Origin: Antedon mediterranea
Taxonomy: Eukaryota > Echinodermata > Crinoidea > Comatulida > Antedonidae
Direction of reading: 5' to 3'
DNA length: 64,000 nt
Assembly: GCF_964355755.1 (NCBI RefSeq)
Contig: NC_092670.1
Coordinates: forward strand, 769,001 to 833,000
The position numbers were made by a program, and so were the translations under genes. Positions 1 through 11,200 of the stretch are shown here, piece after piece; the stretch's first letter is position 1, and every line of letters begins with the position of its first letter. The notes beneath the pieces were generated by a model. That model saw nothing but the letters and a program-made list of their open reading frames with translations. It was not told where the DNA came from and did no database searches.

Positions 1-150
1 TGACCTGTGTAGGAAAACAAGTGTAGGAAATTACTAATAACCTAAACAGTCTATCAAGGTCAGATATATGTCACAGTGGTGACATTCATATAAAACATGT
101 GGGCGATGAACAACCTAAATACCGTTATAATTTACAATTAATAGGGAAAA

Positions 151-283
151 CTGTACAGTATATCTAATACTGTACAGTATATCTAATACTGTACAGTATA
201 TCTAATACTGTACAGTATATCTAATACTGTACAGTATATCTAATACTGTACAGTATATCTAATACTGTACAGTATATCTAATA
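151..283. repeat. 19-bp minisatellite, 7 copies
   Basis: Seven head-to-tail copies of a 19-bp unit (ctgtacagtatatctaata) start at 151, 170, 189, 208, 227, 246 and 265 with no visible differences. The unit contains the palindrome CTGTACAG. It lies downstream of the BFAR coding exon on the minus strand, so it is probably inside BFAR intron 2. Confidence 0.95.
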
Positions 284-726
284 CTGTATCCAATGTCTGC
301 TTTAATAGAAGGCAGTAAATAAAACTATTGCATTCTAATATTTTTGTGTACATACTTCCTTGTATAGTGTAGTGTACAGTAATTATACAACTTATTAAAT
401 AGCCTGTACTGCACAGCCATTGGAAATTGCAACATAATGTATTGTACTACAGCAACTGTGATTACAATTATTGTTACTATTTTAAATGTTTAATACTGTA
501 TTCATTACAGTAGCAATTGAGATGATTATTATACCAAAACTATACTAAGTATTTCACTTCAGTAAATAAATATCTAACAGTTTCTTTTTCTTTGTCGTGT
601 TCACATAACATAGTTTAGGAGAATTTAAAGTGTGAATATGGCAAGTGGTTTCAGGCAAAACTACTTCTTCTACTAACTACAGGAAGAGCAAGAATTTTGG
701 ATATGTTGTCAGTAAAAAAAACCTAC
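284..726. other. AT-rich probable BFAR intron, nothing recognised
   Basis: No coding signal is visible. The stretch follows the splice donor of the BFAR coding exon (minus strand, GT at 726-725) and is best read as intron. The partner exon is not in the window. Confidence 0.5.
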
Positions 727-1130
727 CTTAAAATAAAGTTGACATTAGGAAATCCAGCCCATTCTTGCCGACAGAGAGGACAAGTACAAGTTCCTGATGT
801 CTTCCACCATTGAGCAATACAAAGACGACAAAAACTATGCCCACAGTTTATCGTTGTCGGGCTAATCATTAAATCACTGCAACATGCACATGTAAAATCT
901 CGCACCGTAACGGAACGTTCATATATCTGACCAACGCTGTCGATAGCGTGGTCAGATCCTGTAGTTCTGTGTACATGAGCACTTTGTTCTGATAATAAAG
1001 TTTCACTGCTTGTATTGACAAACAATTTATGTTGATGACTAGGGTCAGCAGGCAAAAAGTCATCAGGGGGTTCAGGTTCATAATCACCCCTTCTCCTTTT
1101 ATGAAGTTTTTGATTATATGATCCAGCCAT
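727..1130 (-). CDS. BFAR: BFAR-like RING finger protein, first coding exon (partial)
   Basis: BFAR is an ER-membrane RING E3 ubiquitin ligase and apoptosis regulator (RING, SAM and membrane segments). This exon gives 134 residues plus two bases. A C3HC4 RING is visible: C81, C84, C96, H98, C101, C104, C117, C120. The context SPTTINCGHSFC and the tail EWAGFPNVNFILR closely match vertebrate BFAR, as I recall that family. The start chosen is the ATG at 1130-1128 (MAGSYNQ). Codons in the same frame upstream read through an untranslated leader into a good acceptor (CAG at 1186-1184), so the longer frame starting near 1208 is not used. The exon ends at 727 before the donor GTAGGT, at the same place as in vertebrates. 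The N-terminal 75 residues are unlike vertebrate BFAR. SAM and membrane exons would lie to the left of position 1. The gene is divergent from PARN. Confidence 0.88.
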
Positions 1131-1559
1131 ATTTAAAATAATTAAAAAAGAAAAATCATTGGAAATATTTACAAGTTTGGAATCTGAAAAACAAGAGAGA
1201 AAACACAAGAAATGATGGATAATTCATTGCAACAACAATATTTAATTGTTCACTTTAAAAACGTACAATAATTTTAAGTAATTAACTCAAAATAAAAGTA
1301 ATACTAATTAATAAAATAGTATACAACAACAACACACAGTCCACCAGCCAGTCTGTCCGTGTTTGACAGTTGATACTTACTAGAATATAGGCCTAGCTCT
1401 AGGTAGGAGGCCTAATTTTATAGGTATATTATATTTGAACGATCCATTTCATTATTTTAAAAGTTTATTGATCAGTTTCGACAGTTTTAATGTAATTAGG
1501 TTATTAAGTCTTTAGTCTAGGCCTAACTATTTTAGGCTAGCTATAAACTGTACACTCAC

Positions 1560-1650
1560 CGGCCTTTCCTTCTTGCTGACCACACACACAGCAGACAGAG
1601 CGACTAAAGGTCCAATTTTTCGTTCCGTGTTTTCGCTCTCGTTCGTCCCT
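1560..1650 (-). other. Probable non-coding first exon of BFAR
   Basis: On the minus strand the sequence reads GGCCG followed by GTGAGT at 1559-1554, a strong splice donor. It pairs with the acceptor at 1186-1184 to make a 376-bp intron in the leader. The exon's upstream limit (transcription start) is not determined; 1650 is a guess. Confidence 0.55.
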
Positions 1651-2233
1651 TAAAATAACAAACTAATGAAATAATAAACGAACAAAATACTCCAAGAAAA
1701 ATAAGAGCAATTATATCTCCTTCTTCATCAACGTAACCATCCAATTTCAGACCACCCATTTTATTTCAAAACTCTCCTCTCTATCTCTCTCAGCTCACGA
1801 GCTAGGCCACCAAACCAAACAGTTGACTTGCCTCTTTTGATCTGCAGCAGTGTGTTTAGCTGCTGCCGTGTCGCTAACGCCCGAATGACGCATTTTGGGT
1901 AAATCGATTATTGATCTAGTTCGCTTCGTCGTCTCTCTCGACGACGACGACGTGTGCTGAAGAAGATCGAGACGATCATTTATCGATTGTTATTTTTTTA
2001 AAGTCTGAAATAATATGCAAAATATATTACCATAATTAGTTACTCACATACTTTAATTAAATTAGATTAAAATACGCAGTTTCATTTAAAAGCAATGATT
2101 GATATGGTATTATAATGAATATTTAATTGGCAACTGAAAAAAAGGATTTCACTATAGACTGTGTCAAAGGTCAAATATATTTCGCGCAAGTTTTTGTTTG
2201 TTGTTTTCCTTTTTTCTCATTCGTTAAATTGTC
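1651..2233. promoter_or_regulatory. Shared BFAR/PARN divergent promoter region
   Basis: Only about 670 bp separates the BFAR leader donor from the PARN start codon, and the two genes run in opposite directions. The stretch is richer in CpG around 1860-1990 than its surroundings. It has an E2F-like site TTTCGCGC at 2180-2187, 47 bp before the PARN ATG. No TATA box stands out. The bidirectional-promoter reading is inference from gene layout. Confidence 0.6.
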
Positions 2234-5200
2234 ATGGATGTCACACGTAAAAGTTGGTATTCGTTGATTATTATTGCCAAAGATCAATTCATAAGATTTA
2301 TTTTAATTAACGGTTTCAGGTCCGGCGGAAGGTTTTAAAATTGGAGGTCCCAAAGAAGGTGATCTTAGCATGTGACTATCTAGGCTGGCCTACTAGCCCT
2401 ACTAGCTAGGCCTAGCCTAGTAGTAGAGGCCAGAGAACGCTAGGCTAACCAGTCAAGTGGAGATTCCGATTCCGATGTCTGGTCATTTCGGCCGTTTACC
2501 AGTTATTTCGGCCGCCGTATGATCTGAATGAATGAATTACACCTGTCTTTTCATACAATCAATGTTTCCCGATCATAGAAAAATAAAAACAAACATTCCC
2601 TTAATAAATAATACGTATATCTATATAGGGGGCCAAGCCCAGGCAGGCCAGGCCAGGCCCTAAGGGTCATTCCATCTCAGATCACCCAATGAGTTAAACC
2701 CTACCTCTTCCAATTTTGATGAAATTTGGTATATGGGTGATTCATAGCAATTAAAGCCAAAATTTCAAATTTTAACTTTATCGGACCAACGGTTTTCAAG
2801 TTATCGCAATTTCAATTTTCAGTTTTTACGCAAAAAAGGGCGCGTCCGCCACGTTTCAAAGAGCTGTATCTCGGGAACTATAGGTTCGATTTTAAAAGCA
2901 AAGGTATTTTTGTAAAGGGGAGACCATAAGGAATCTAAATATACTAATTGTGTGTGTTTTATGTTAATTTTAAGTTGAATAAAACTTTGACATATATTTT
3001 GACCTTGAAATTGACCCCGTGGAACACGCCCGTTTTGTTGGTGACTATCATGAAAAATGTAGCCCTACGTGTCAACTACAACATATAAAAAAATTGGAGG
3101 GGTTTTTTTCTTTGTTTCCATGAAATTACAATTTGAAGTTGACATACCTCTTCCTTTTAGTGTATTTTTGGTGTCTGTCCATGCATTACTTCAATGTCAA
3201 TTTGATGTATTCCAAAATTAATTTTATTTACAAACTAAATATTATTATAATGTTACAATTGTCTATGTCTGGCCTTTACTCCTTGTCATCTGGACAATTC
3301 AAACAGTATTTAGAAATGTTGTGGCGATCATTTTGGGAAATACTGTAATTCCTAGTCGAAGAGGATTTTATAAACGGAGAGGCTATAATACAATGTACAT
3401 TTGATTCAGGAATCCAACAACAGTCTTCTTTGGACGGCCAATAAAAGGTTTTCGCTGACCCATGAGGATGCATAAATTTAATTTGAAAATCCCCAAACTC
3501 TTCTGAGAGCGAGACATCCACCACCCAACCAATCCATGGGACACCATCATAACTACAGCACACAAAATTCTGAAGTCTAATAATGGTGGGTTGTGTATCA
3601 GCAACAATTTCATTTTCATCACTGAAAGATTCTTGAATCACTACCACATCCGGAGGGTTTATCTGGGTACTAAGTTTGTAGACCTGCATCTGTGCCAGAG
3701 AAACGGGAACAAAGCGATGATATTGTAATGTACCCTTGATGGTCTGGGCGAGGTTGAATCTCAGCTTTATTTCTTTTTCCACAGTAGATACCTCATCTAT
3801 TCCCACATGAAAAAAGTTGATGCCTGGAATGTCCATATGAGCGAGTCATATGGCCGAGCGGTTAAGGCAGGGGCGCCGTTTACCGTACCTAAAAGAGCCA
3901 ACAACAACATCGGCAAGGGTTCGAGGCCGACTCGCTCCTAGTTCTGGTGGTGGAACAAGTCTTCTCGGATAAGGACTATAAACCGTAGGTCCAGTGTACA
4001 CAGTTATAACATGTGTGTACTTTAAAGAACCCAGTTCATTATTCGAAAAAGAGTAGGGGGTTACCCCGGTGAACTGGTTCACACAATTACCACCTATCTG
4101 ATAGGACAGTGATTAATTCACTATTGGTAATCCTTGGCCACATTGCCTAAAGACATAAAATAAAAATAAAAAATTACACAGTAGTCGAACATACTGAGAG
4201 ATGTGATAATATGACATTCAGTCAAACGCTGTAAGCTTCTCTTAGTGACAAGCCTCTTAACTGTTCCACCTACAGTATGCCATCACACGCACTCTTGCCA
4301 TGTGATGTAGCGAAAAAATTCCACTCGGCGTCTAAACCAAAATCTTTCTGGTGGTGGCAAAGGTTAATAAAGTTATATTTGTTTTTGTATTGACCGCCAC
4401 ATCCATCTGTGAAATAATGAACTTTTTTCATGGTTGGTAGTTTTGTTTTTATATAGGGGATGACAACCTTTAAAAAGGCATATACAGTAACTGTTGTATG
4501 TTCTCTGCAATCACTTATTATGCATGTTAATGTGCATAATAACATAGTAAGGACACTAAACTATGTGTCAAAATTGATTTGAAAAGTATGTGAGTTACCC
4601 AGTATTTCTCATATCAAAATATATCTACTGTTTAAGTGGGCCTGATGAGAAAGCGTAACAATAAGACACCTTAACAGTTAGTGTTCACACTGTGTATAAG
4701 TATAACAACACCAAAAATACACTAAAAGGAAGAGGTATGTCAACTTCAAATTGTAATTTCATGGAAACAAAGAAAAAAACCCCTCCAATTTTTTTATATG
4801 TTGTAGTTGACACGTAGGGCTACATTTTTCGTGATAGTCACCAACAAATCGGGCGTGTTCCACGGGGTCAATTTCAAGGTCAAAATATATGTCAAAGTTT
4901 TATTCAACTTAAAATTAACATAAAACACACACAATTAGTATATTTAGGTTCCTTATGGTCTCCCCTTTACAAAAATACCTTTGTTTTTAAAATCGAACCT
5001 ATAGTTCCCGAGATACAGCTCTTTGAAACGTGGCGGCCGCGCGCTTTTTTGCGTAAAAACCGAAAATTGAAATTGCGATATCTCGAAAACCGTTGGTCCG
5101 ATAAAGTTAAAATTTGAAATTTTGGCTTTAATTGCTATGAATCACCCATATACCAAATTTCATCAAAATTGGAAGAGGTAGGGTTTAAAATTCCATTTTT

Positions 5201-8200
5201 TTTGGGTGAACTGAGATGGAATGACCCCTAACCTTACCTAAACTATTTTAATTTCAAATCTATAAAAGGCCTAGTAATAGTATATCTGTCTGAAAAATAG
5301 CACAATGTAATGTAATGCTAAATGTTTTTTATTTCAGATTTCAAAGAAGCACTAGGAGTGATATCAAGTGTATTGAATGACAGTTCTTTTGTTGCAATTG
5401 ACGGTGAATTCACAGGTCTGCACTATGACAGTCGTTATATGCCAAATGCATTTGATACACCAGAAGAGAGATACCAGAAATTGCGACAAGTAAGCACTTA
5501 CCAACCTACACATGCTAGATTTATAGCAATCATTGGTCGACCTTAATACATTTTTTTTTTAAATCAAAAGGTAGAGATATACATCAGTCTACCCACAGTG
5601 GAAATAAGTTTGATTAATGTTAACCTTTTGTGAGATATACACCAGTCTACCCACAGTGGAAATAAGTTTGATTAATGTTAACCTTTTGTGAGATATACAC
5701 CAGTCTACCCACAGTGGAAATAAGTTTGATTAATGTTAACCTTTTAACCTTTTGTGTTATTTCTTGTCTGTTGTATAGTTTGTTTCCTGTCATTTATTTC
5801 AAAATAATCAAATACTTACAAATAATTTTTTTTGTTTTTTAAGGGTTCAGTTGATTTCCTGTTAGTACAGTTTGGTTTGTGTATTTTCAAATACAATGGA
5901 AAAAGCTCGAAGTAAGTAATTCATCCATTTTATTGTCAAAAAAAAAATTAATATAAATGTATAACAACATACTAAACACAACACATGCTTTATGTATTTA
6001 TAAGAAATATTAAGAATATTAACAGTTTTTTTTTCTTGTGAAGATATACAGTGTATCCTTTCAACTTCTATGTATTTCCAACTCCACTCAATCGGCATGC
6101 GCCAGATCCACGATTTCTTTGTCAGGTGAGTTTGGTATATACAGTCAACTCTCTCAATAACAGACTCTCTGAAACCTAGAAAATCTCCCAACAATTTTCT
6201 TGAGGTCCAAAAGGTCCCAAATTCCTTTTTACCATTAAAAACACATTCTGAATACCAGACTTTCCCGGAAAACCATACAAAGGTGTCCGGTATTGGGAGA
6301 GTTGACTTTACACATATTAATAATTTGAGTAATGAAAAATACAGTTGAATAGGATTTGAGTGTTTGCAACAAAGACCCTTTTTGTACTAAATTTATTTAA
6401 TGTTGATCTTTTTACAGAGTTCCAGTATTGACTTCTTAGTTAGTCACAACTTTGATTTTAATAAACTTTTTCGAGAAGGTTAGTTATGTAATTATATTGT
6501 ATTTTAAATCTTTCCTGTACAGTTGACTTTCAAAAACCATTATATTTTTTGAATTTCGTAAACTTTTTTAAACTGTCAACTAGATTAAATTATAAGATTA
6601 TAATTAATAATTGTGTTATTATAATCACACTGTAAAGATTGAATTTTTCCTTTTATCTGGGTCCACAGGTATTCCATATTTGACCTCCAACAGTGCTCGT
6701 ACTATGAGAGAAGAGATTCTGCAGAAGTATGCTGGTCAGGGTGTGACTATACCAAACAAAGAACCAAGTCCTGCATTCAGGACACCCCAGGCTAAAGGCC
6801 CAATTATCATTCCAGATGAACACAAAGAATTCATTAACCAAATTGTGTAAGAACAAGTTATACCCAGATACACACTTTGTATTATTCATTCAATTATTCA
6901 TTCCGTCAAGCACTCTGGCTTCAAAATTATCTTACTTGTCACGGTATAAATATGATAAAATGGTTAAAATACAAACAGCATCATGACACCAAGGTGTAAA
7001 ATGCAAAGCAACAAATACAAAAATTATTGTTAACAAGTGGATTTATATAAGACTTAGAAATAACATCTTTATGTGTTAAACGAGACTTGCACTGCTCCTC
7101 ATATCATGTTAAGTTTGATAATAAAAGGCTTCTTAGTGGTGGGTGAATAGCAGTCAAATCAACCACCTCCATCCAACAATTACATGATTCATAAATTACA
7201 ATCTGTATGCTCTTCTTCATATCATGTTAAGTTTGATAATAAGAGGCTTCTTAGTGGTGGGTGAATGGAAGTCAACCACCTCCATCCCACAATTACATCC
7301 ATGAATTAATACATGTTGACTAAACAAATTTAGACTGTTGATTGATTGAAATATATATTTATACGGGGTAACCTCTTCAGTCAAAGAATGATCTCCCAGA
7401 GGGCCCAGTTGGTGATCAGTGGCTGTGATGTACTAGTACACCGGGGTAACCCTCCACTCGTCTCGAAAGATGTACTAGGTTCTTTAAAGTGCACACGAGC
7501 TAGATGTGTACACTGACCTACGGTTTATAGTCCTTATCCGAGAAGACTCGTTCTACCACCAGAACCATGGAGTGAGTGAGCCTCAAACCCCTGCCGATGT
7601 TATGGCTACGTAATTACGGTTCCACTGTCTTAACCGCTCAGCCACTCACTCACTAAAATAATTTTTTTTATTGATTTTAGAGCAAAAACAGAGCAGCTTT
7701 TGAAAGATAACGACAGAACGTCATTACAACTGGATCCTTGCAATGGGTAAGTGAAACGTTAGAACATTAATAATAATGTATTTATGTTGTATGACCTATG
7801 TTTTATAATTCAATAATTATTTATATTTTCAGATTTCAACGAAAGTTAATTTATCAAACTATGGAAACAAAGTAAGTTTGAAAACTTTATATACAGCACT
7901 GCCAAACTGTATAATAAAGTATAGTTCTATAATATAATAAATTACTAAAACATTTTTTAATAGAGGAAAATTCGGATAAGCTTCTTCAATTTATTCCTCA
8001 ACACAGTCCAAGTGATGACCAATGATACAATATGCATAGGTCCTTGCAAATCATAATCTCCTTATTCTCTGCATATATTTTCTATCAACAGACATACCAG
8101 CTAACCACATCTGTTTTTTATTTCAGGTTTCAAACAAAACTGATAGTAGAGACTAAAACTGGAGAGAAGGTGTGTTTACCAAAAAAAAGAATTGCAGTAT

Positions 8201-11200
8201 ATGTTATAAGATTGCAGTATATGTTATAAGATTGCAGTATATGTTATAAGATTTTGCATTTACTGAACAATGTATTATGAATTTTAACAAAAAGACAATT
8301 AAGCAAAACATGCAAATTATTTTATACTAATGTATCCATTGTCTATTTCGTGCCTAGTTAATTTATCGAAAAGAAATTTAGGTTTAGTGTTTCTTTTTTT
8401 AGGTATCATAGAATGAATATTTATTGGGATTTTTGCTTTTGTTTCGACCTACAGAAAGAGCGTTATATAGAGATTACTAAAGCTACTTCAGAGGAAGATA
8501 AAAGAAAAAGGGACGAACTAAAAATGCAGGCAGACCTTGTAAGTAATAAATGAATATCAGTTTATAGTGTGTGATTAACATTTCTTTTTATTGAAATGTT
8601 TTATTTTTACATTATTTCAGGATGAGATAGACGATGCAATAGGTTTTTCTAAGGTCATTGACATGATCTCCGAGTCTGGACGCTTAGTGGTTGGACACAA
8701 CATGATCTTAGATTTAATGCACACTCTCGATCAGTTTAGTTGTCGCCTCCCAGATGTAAGTTTTTTGTAAATCCAATCGCATGCATTTTCTTATATATGG
8801 ATAAATTATACAGTATACAGTTCTGAAAAGCACTGTTGAGTTTCTTGACGTTTCGATCAATATAATTTGAGTGAGGTCGCTGTTTTAAGATTGGCACTTC
8901 AATCACATAGTTTGTGTAAGTTGGTTTTGTATATCTTTATCTTGATAATGGTTTTTCTATTTTAAATAGAATTTGATTGAGTTTAAAAATATGTCGCATT
9001 GTGTATTTCATCGAGTTGTGGACACCAAGGTAATGGCGAGTACACATCCATTTAAGGTAATTATTATTCTCTTCTCAAATATTAGTACCTAAAACAGATT
9101 AAGATACATCACAGAAATAATATACTATTAAATAACAAATCGTATAATACTATTCTAACAAATTAAAAGAGGAAAAAAAGCACAGAATGTCTTGCAATTA
9201 TGTGGAAAATCAAAGTCTAATTCAGCTTTATGGTTTACAGTATTAAAGACTTCCAGTAATGTACCATTATCACTTGTTTAAGTTCATTAAAAGTTGAATT
9301 AAGATATTTGGTTTTAAAGTCGGAGTACAGTCATGTCTCTGGACCATTAGATAGACTTTCTTTCATCAGTACTTCTATGAATGGATGACAAGTTAATAAT
9401 GATCTTTGCCAACAACCTTTATAAAAGACATTTGGTTTTAAAGTCAGAGTATCATGTCTCTGGACCATTAGATAGACTTTCTTTCATCAGTACTTCTATG
9501 AATGGATGACAAGTTAATAATGGTCTTTGCCAACAACCTTTATAAAAGACATTTGGTTTTAAAGTCAGAGTATCATGTCTCTGGACCATTAGATAGACTT
9601 TCTTTCATCAGTACTTCTATGAATGGATGACAAGTTGATAATGGTCTTTGCCAACAACCTTTATAAAAGACATTTGGTTTTAAAGTCAGAGTACAGTCAT
9701 GTCTCTGGACCATTAGATAGACTTTCTTTCATCAGTACTTCTATGAATGGATGACAAGTTAATAATGGTCTTTGCCAACAACCTTTAAAAAAGACATTTG
9801 GTTTTAAAGTCAGAGCATCATGTCTCTGGACCATTAGATAGACTTTCTTTCATCAGTACTTCTATGAATGGATGACAAGTTAATAATGGTCTTTGCCAAC
9901 AACCTTTAAAAAAGACATTTGGTTTTAAAGTCAGAGTACAGTCATGTCTCGGGACCATTAGATAGACTTTCTTTCATCAGTACTTCTATGAATGGATGAC
10001 AAGTTAATAATGGTCTTTGCCAACAACCTTTAAAAAAGACAAAACAAACATAAATCTAAAAATAATTAATATTGATGATACTAATATACTATTAATAGTT
10101 CTTGTTAATTTTTATCAGGAATTTATCATGAATTCAGCATTAAATGATCTACACAGTCGGCTACAGGACAATCCATTCGTACCGCCCTCTATTGGCAAGT
10201 TCACCATTTGTTTTGCAATTGACAGTTACAGCTACTGTATAGTCCATTCAGAAGACCTGAAAAAAATTTGCAATTTAATTTGGTTACAATCAAGCAAAAA
10301 GTTCTAGTCTTTTTTATAAGATGATAAGAATACTGTACTAACTCAGGCATAAGCCCACCCTGAGGTATAAGCCCACCCTTAAATTACTACGCAATAGTGT
10401 TCATATGACTAATAAGCAAAGATACTCCAGTTTGGTTCTTTGATATAAATAAATAAACCAAATTTTACAAATAGTCTGTCTACACTGTCAAACGTTATGT
10501 GATGTGCCCATATATGGACATGATGATGTCATATCACTACCATATTTTGGCATATTACTACCTTATTTGGGCACATCACACTTTTGTTGCCAAACTAGTT
10601 TGATAGTGTAGACAGAGCTTTACACACATGACAATACAATAATTGAATATATTAATTTTATTACAGAAATGGCATCAAACTTTAATGGGTACAAAAAAGC
10701 TGAGAACTATCATGAAGCAGGTTACGACGCCTTTATCACTGGTCAATGTTTTGCCATTATGGCCAATTTCCTTGGTACATTTATGGATCCACCCAAGCAT
10801 CGTGTTTCACCCTCGTCACAGTTTTTGGAACCATTTATGAATAAGTATGTTTAAATTAAAAATTACACTACATGGGAGTGTTGCCATGGAGATCATGATG
10901 ATGTCTAGGATACCGCCATGCTGTACTTTTTTATGTTTTAAAAATATATTTAAATCAAACGTTACCCGTAAGATCCTTAAACTAGACTCTAGAATATTGT
11001 TACTCTTTTCTTTTCAGAATTCATCTGATGCGAAGTTTAGATATCCCATACCTAAATTTAAATGGACCCGATTGTAAGTATTCAGATTTATATAACTATA
11101 ATAAATGAAGGTTAATACTTAAGGTTGGTGGGTAGGAAGTTGGGAAGATCTTAAATATAAGACACTTTGCAGAGTGGGTGAAAAAGAGGAGAGAGCATTT

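Larger units (their letters stand above)
2664..5227 (-). mobile_element. DNA transposon with 0.5-kb terminal inverted repeats, defective
   Basis: The arms 2664-3174 and 4708-5227 are reverse complements over about 510 bp with few differences. Both outer ends begin GGGTCATTCCATCTCAG (one base differs shortly after). The element is flanked by CTAA at 2660-2663 and 5228-5231, a 4-bp target-site duplication. The interior holds minus-strand remains of a transposase (3276-4545) split by a SINE. The 5' part of the transposase is missing, so it cannot be autonomous. It sits in PARN intron 1. I do not assign a superfamily; a 4-bp duplication fits several. Confidence 0.88.

Noticed and set aside
3841-3936. 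Functional tRNA gene
   Set aside because: The acceptor-like stem pairs, but the T arm is poor and the same head plus body recurs at 7358-7654, so it is a SINE head.
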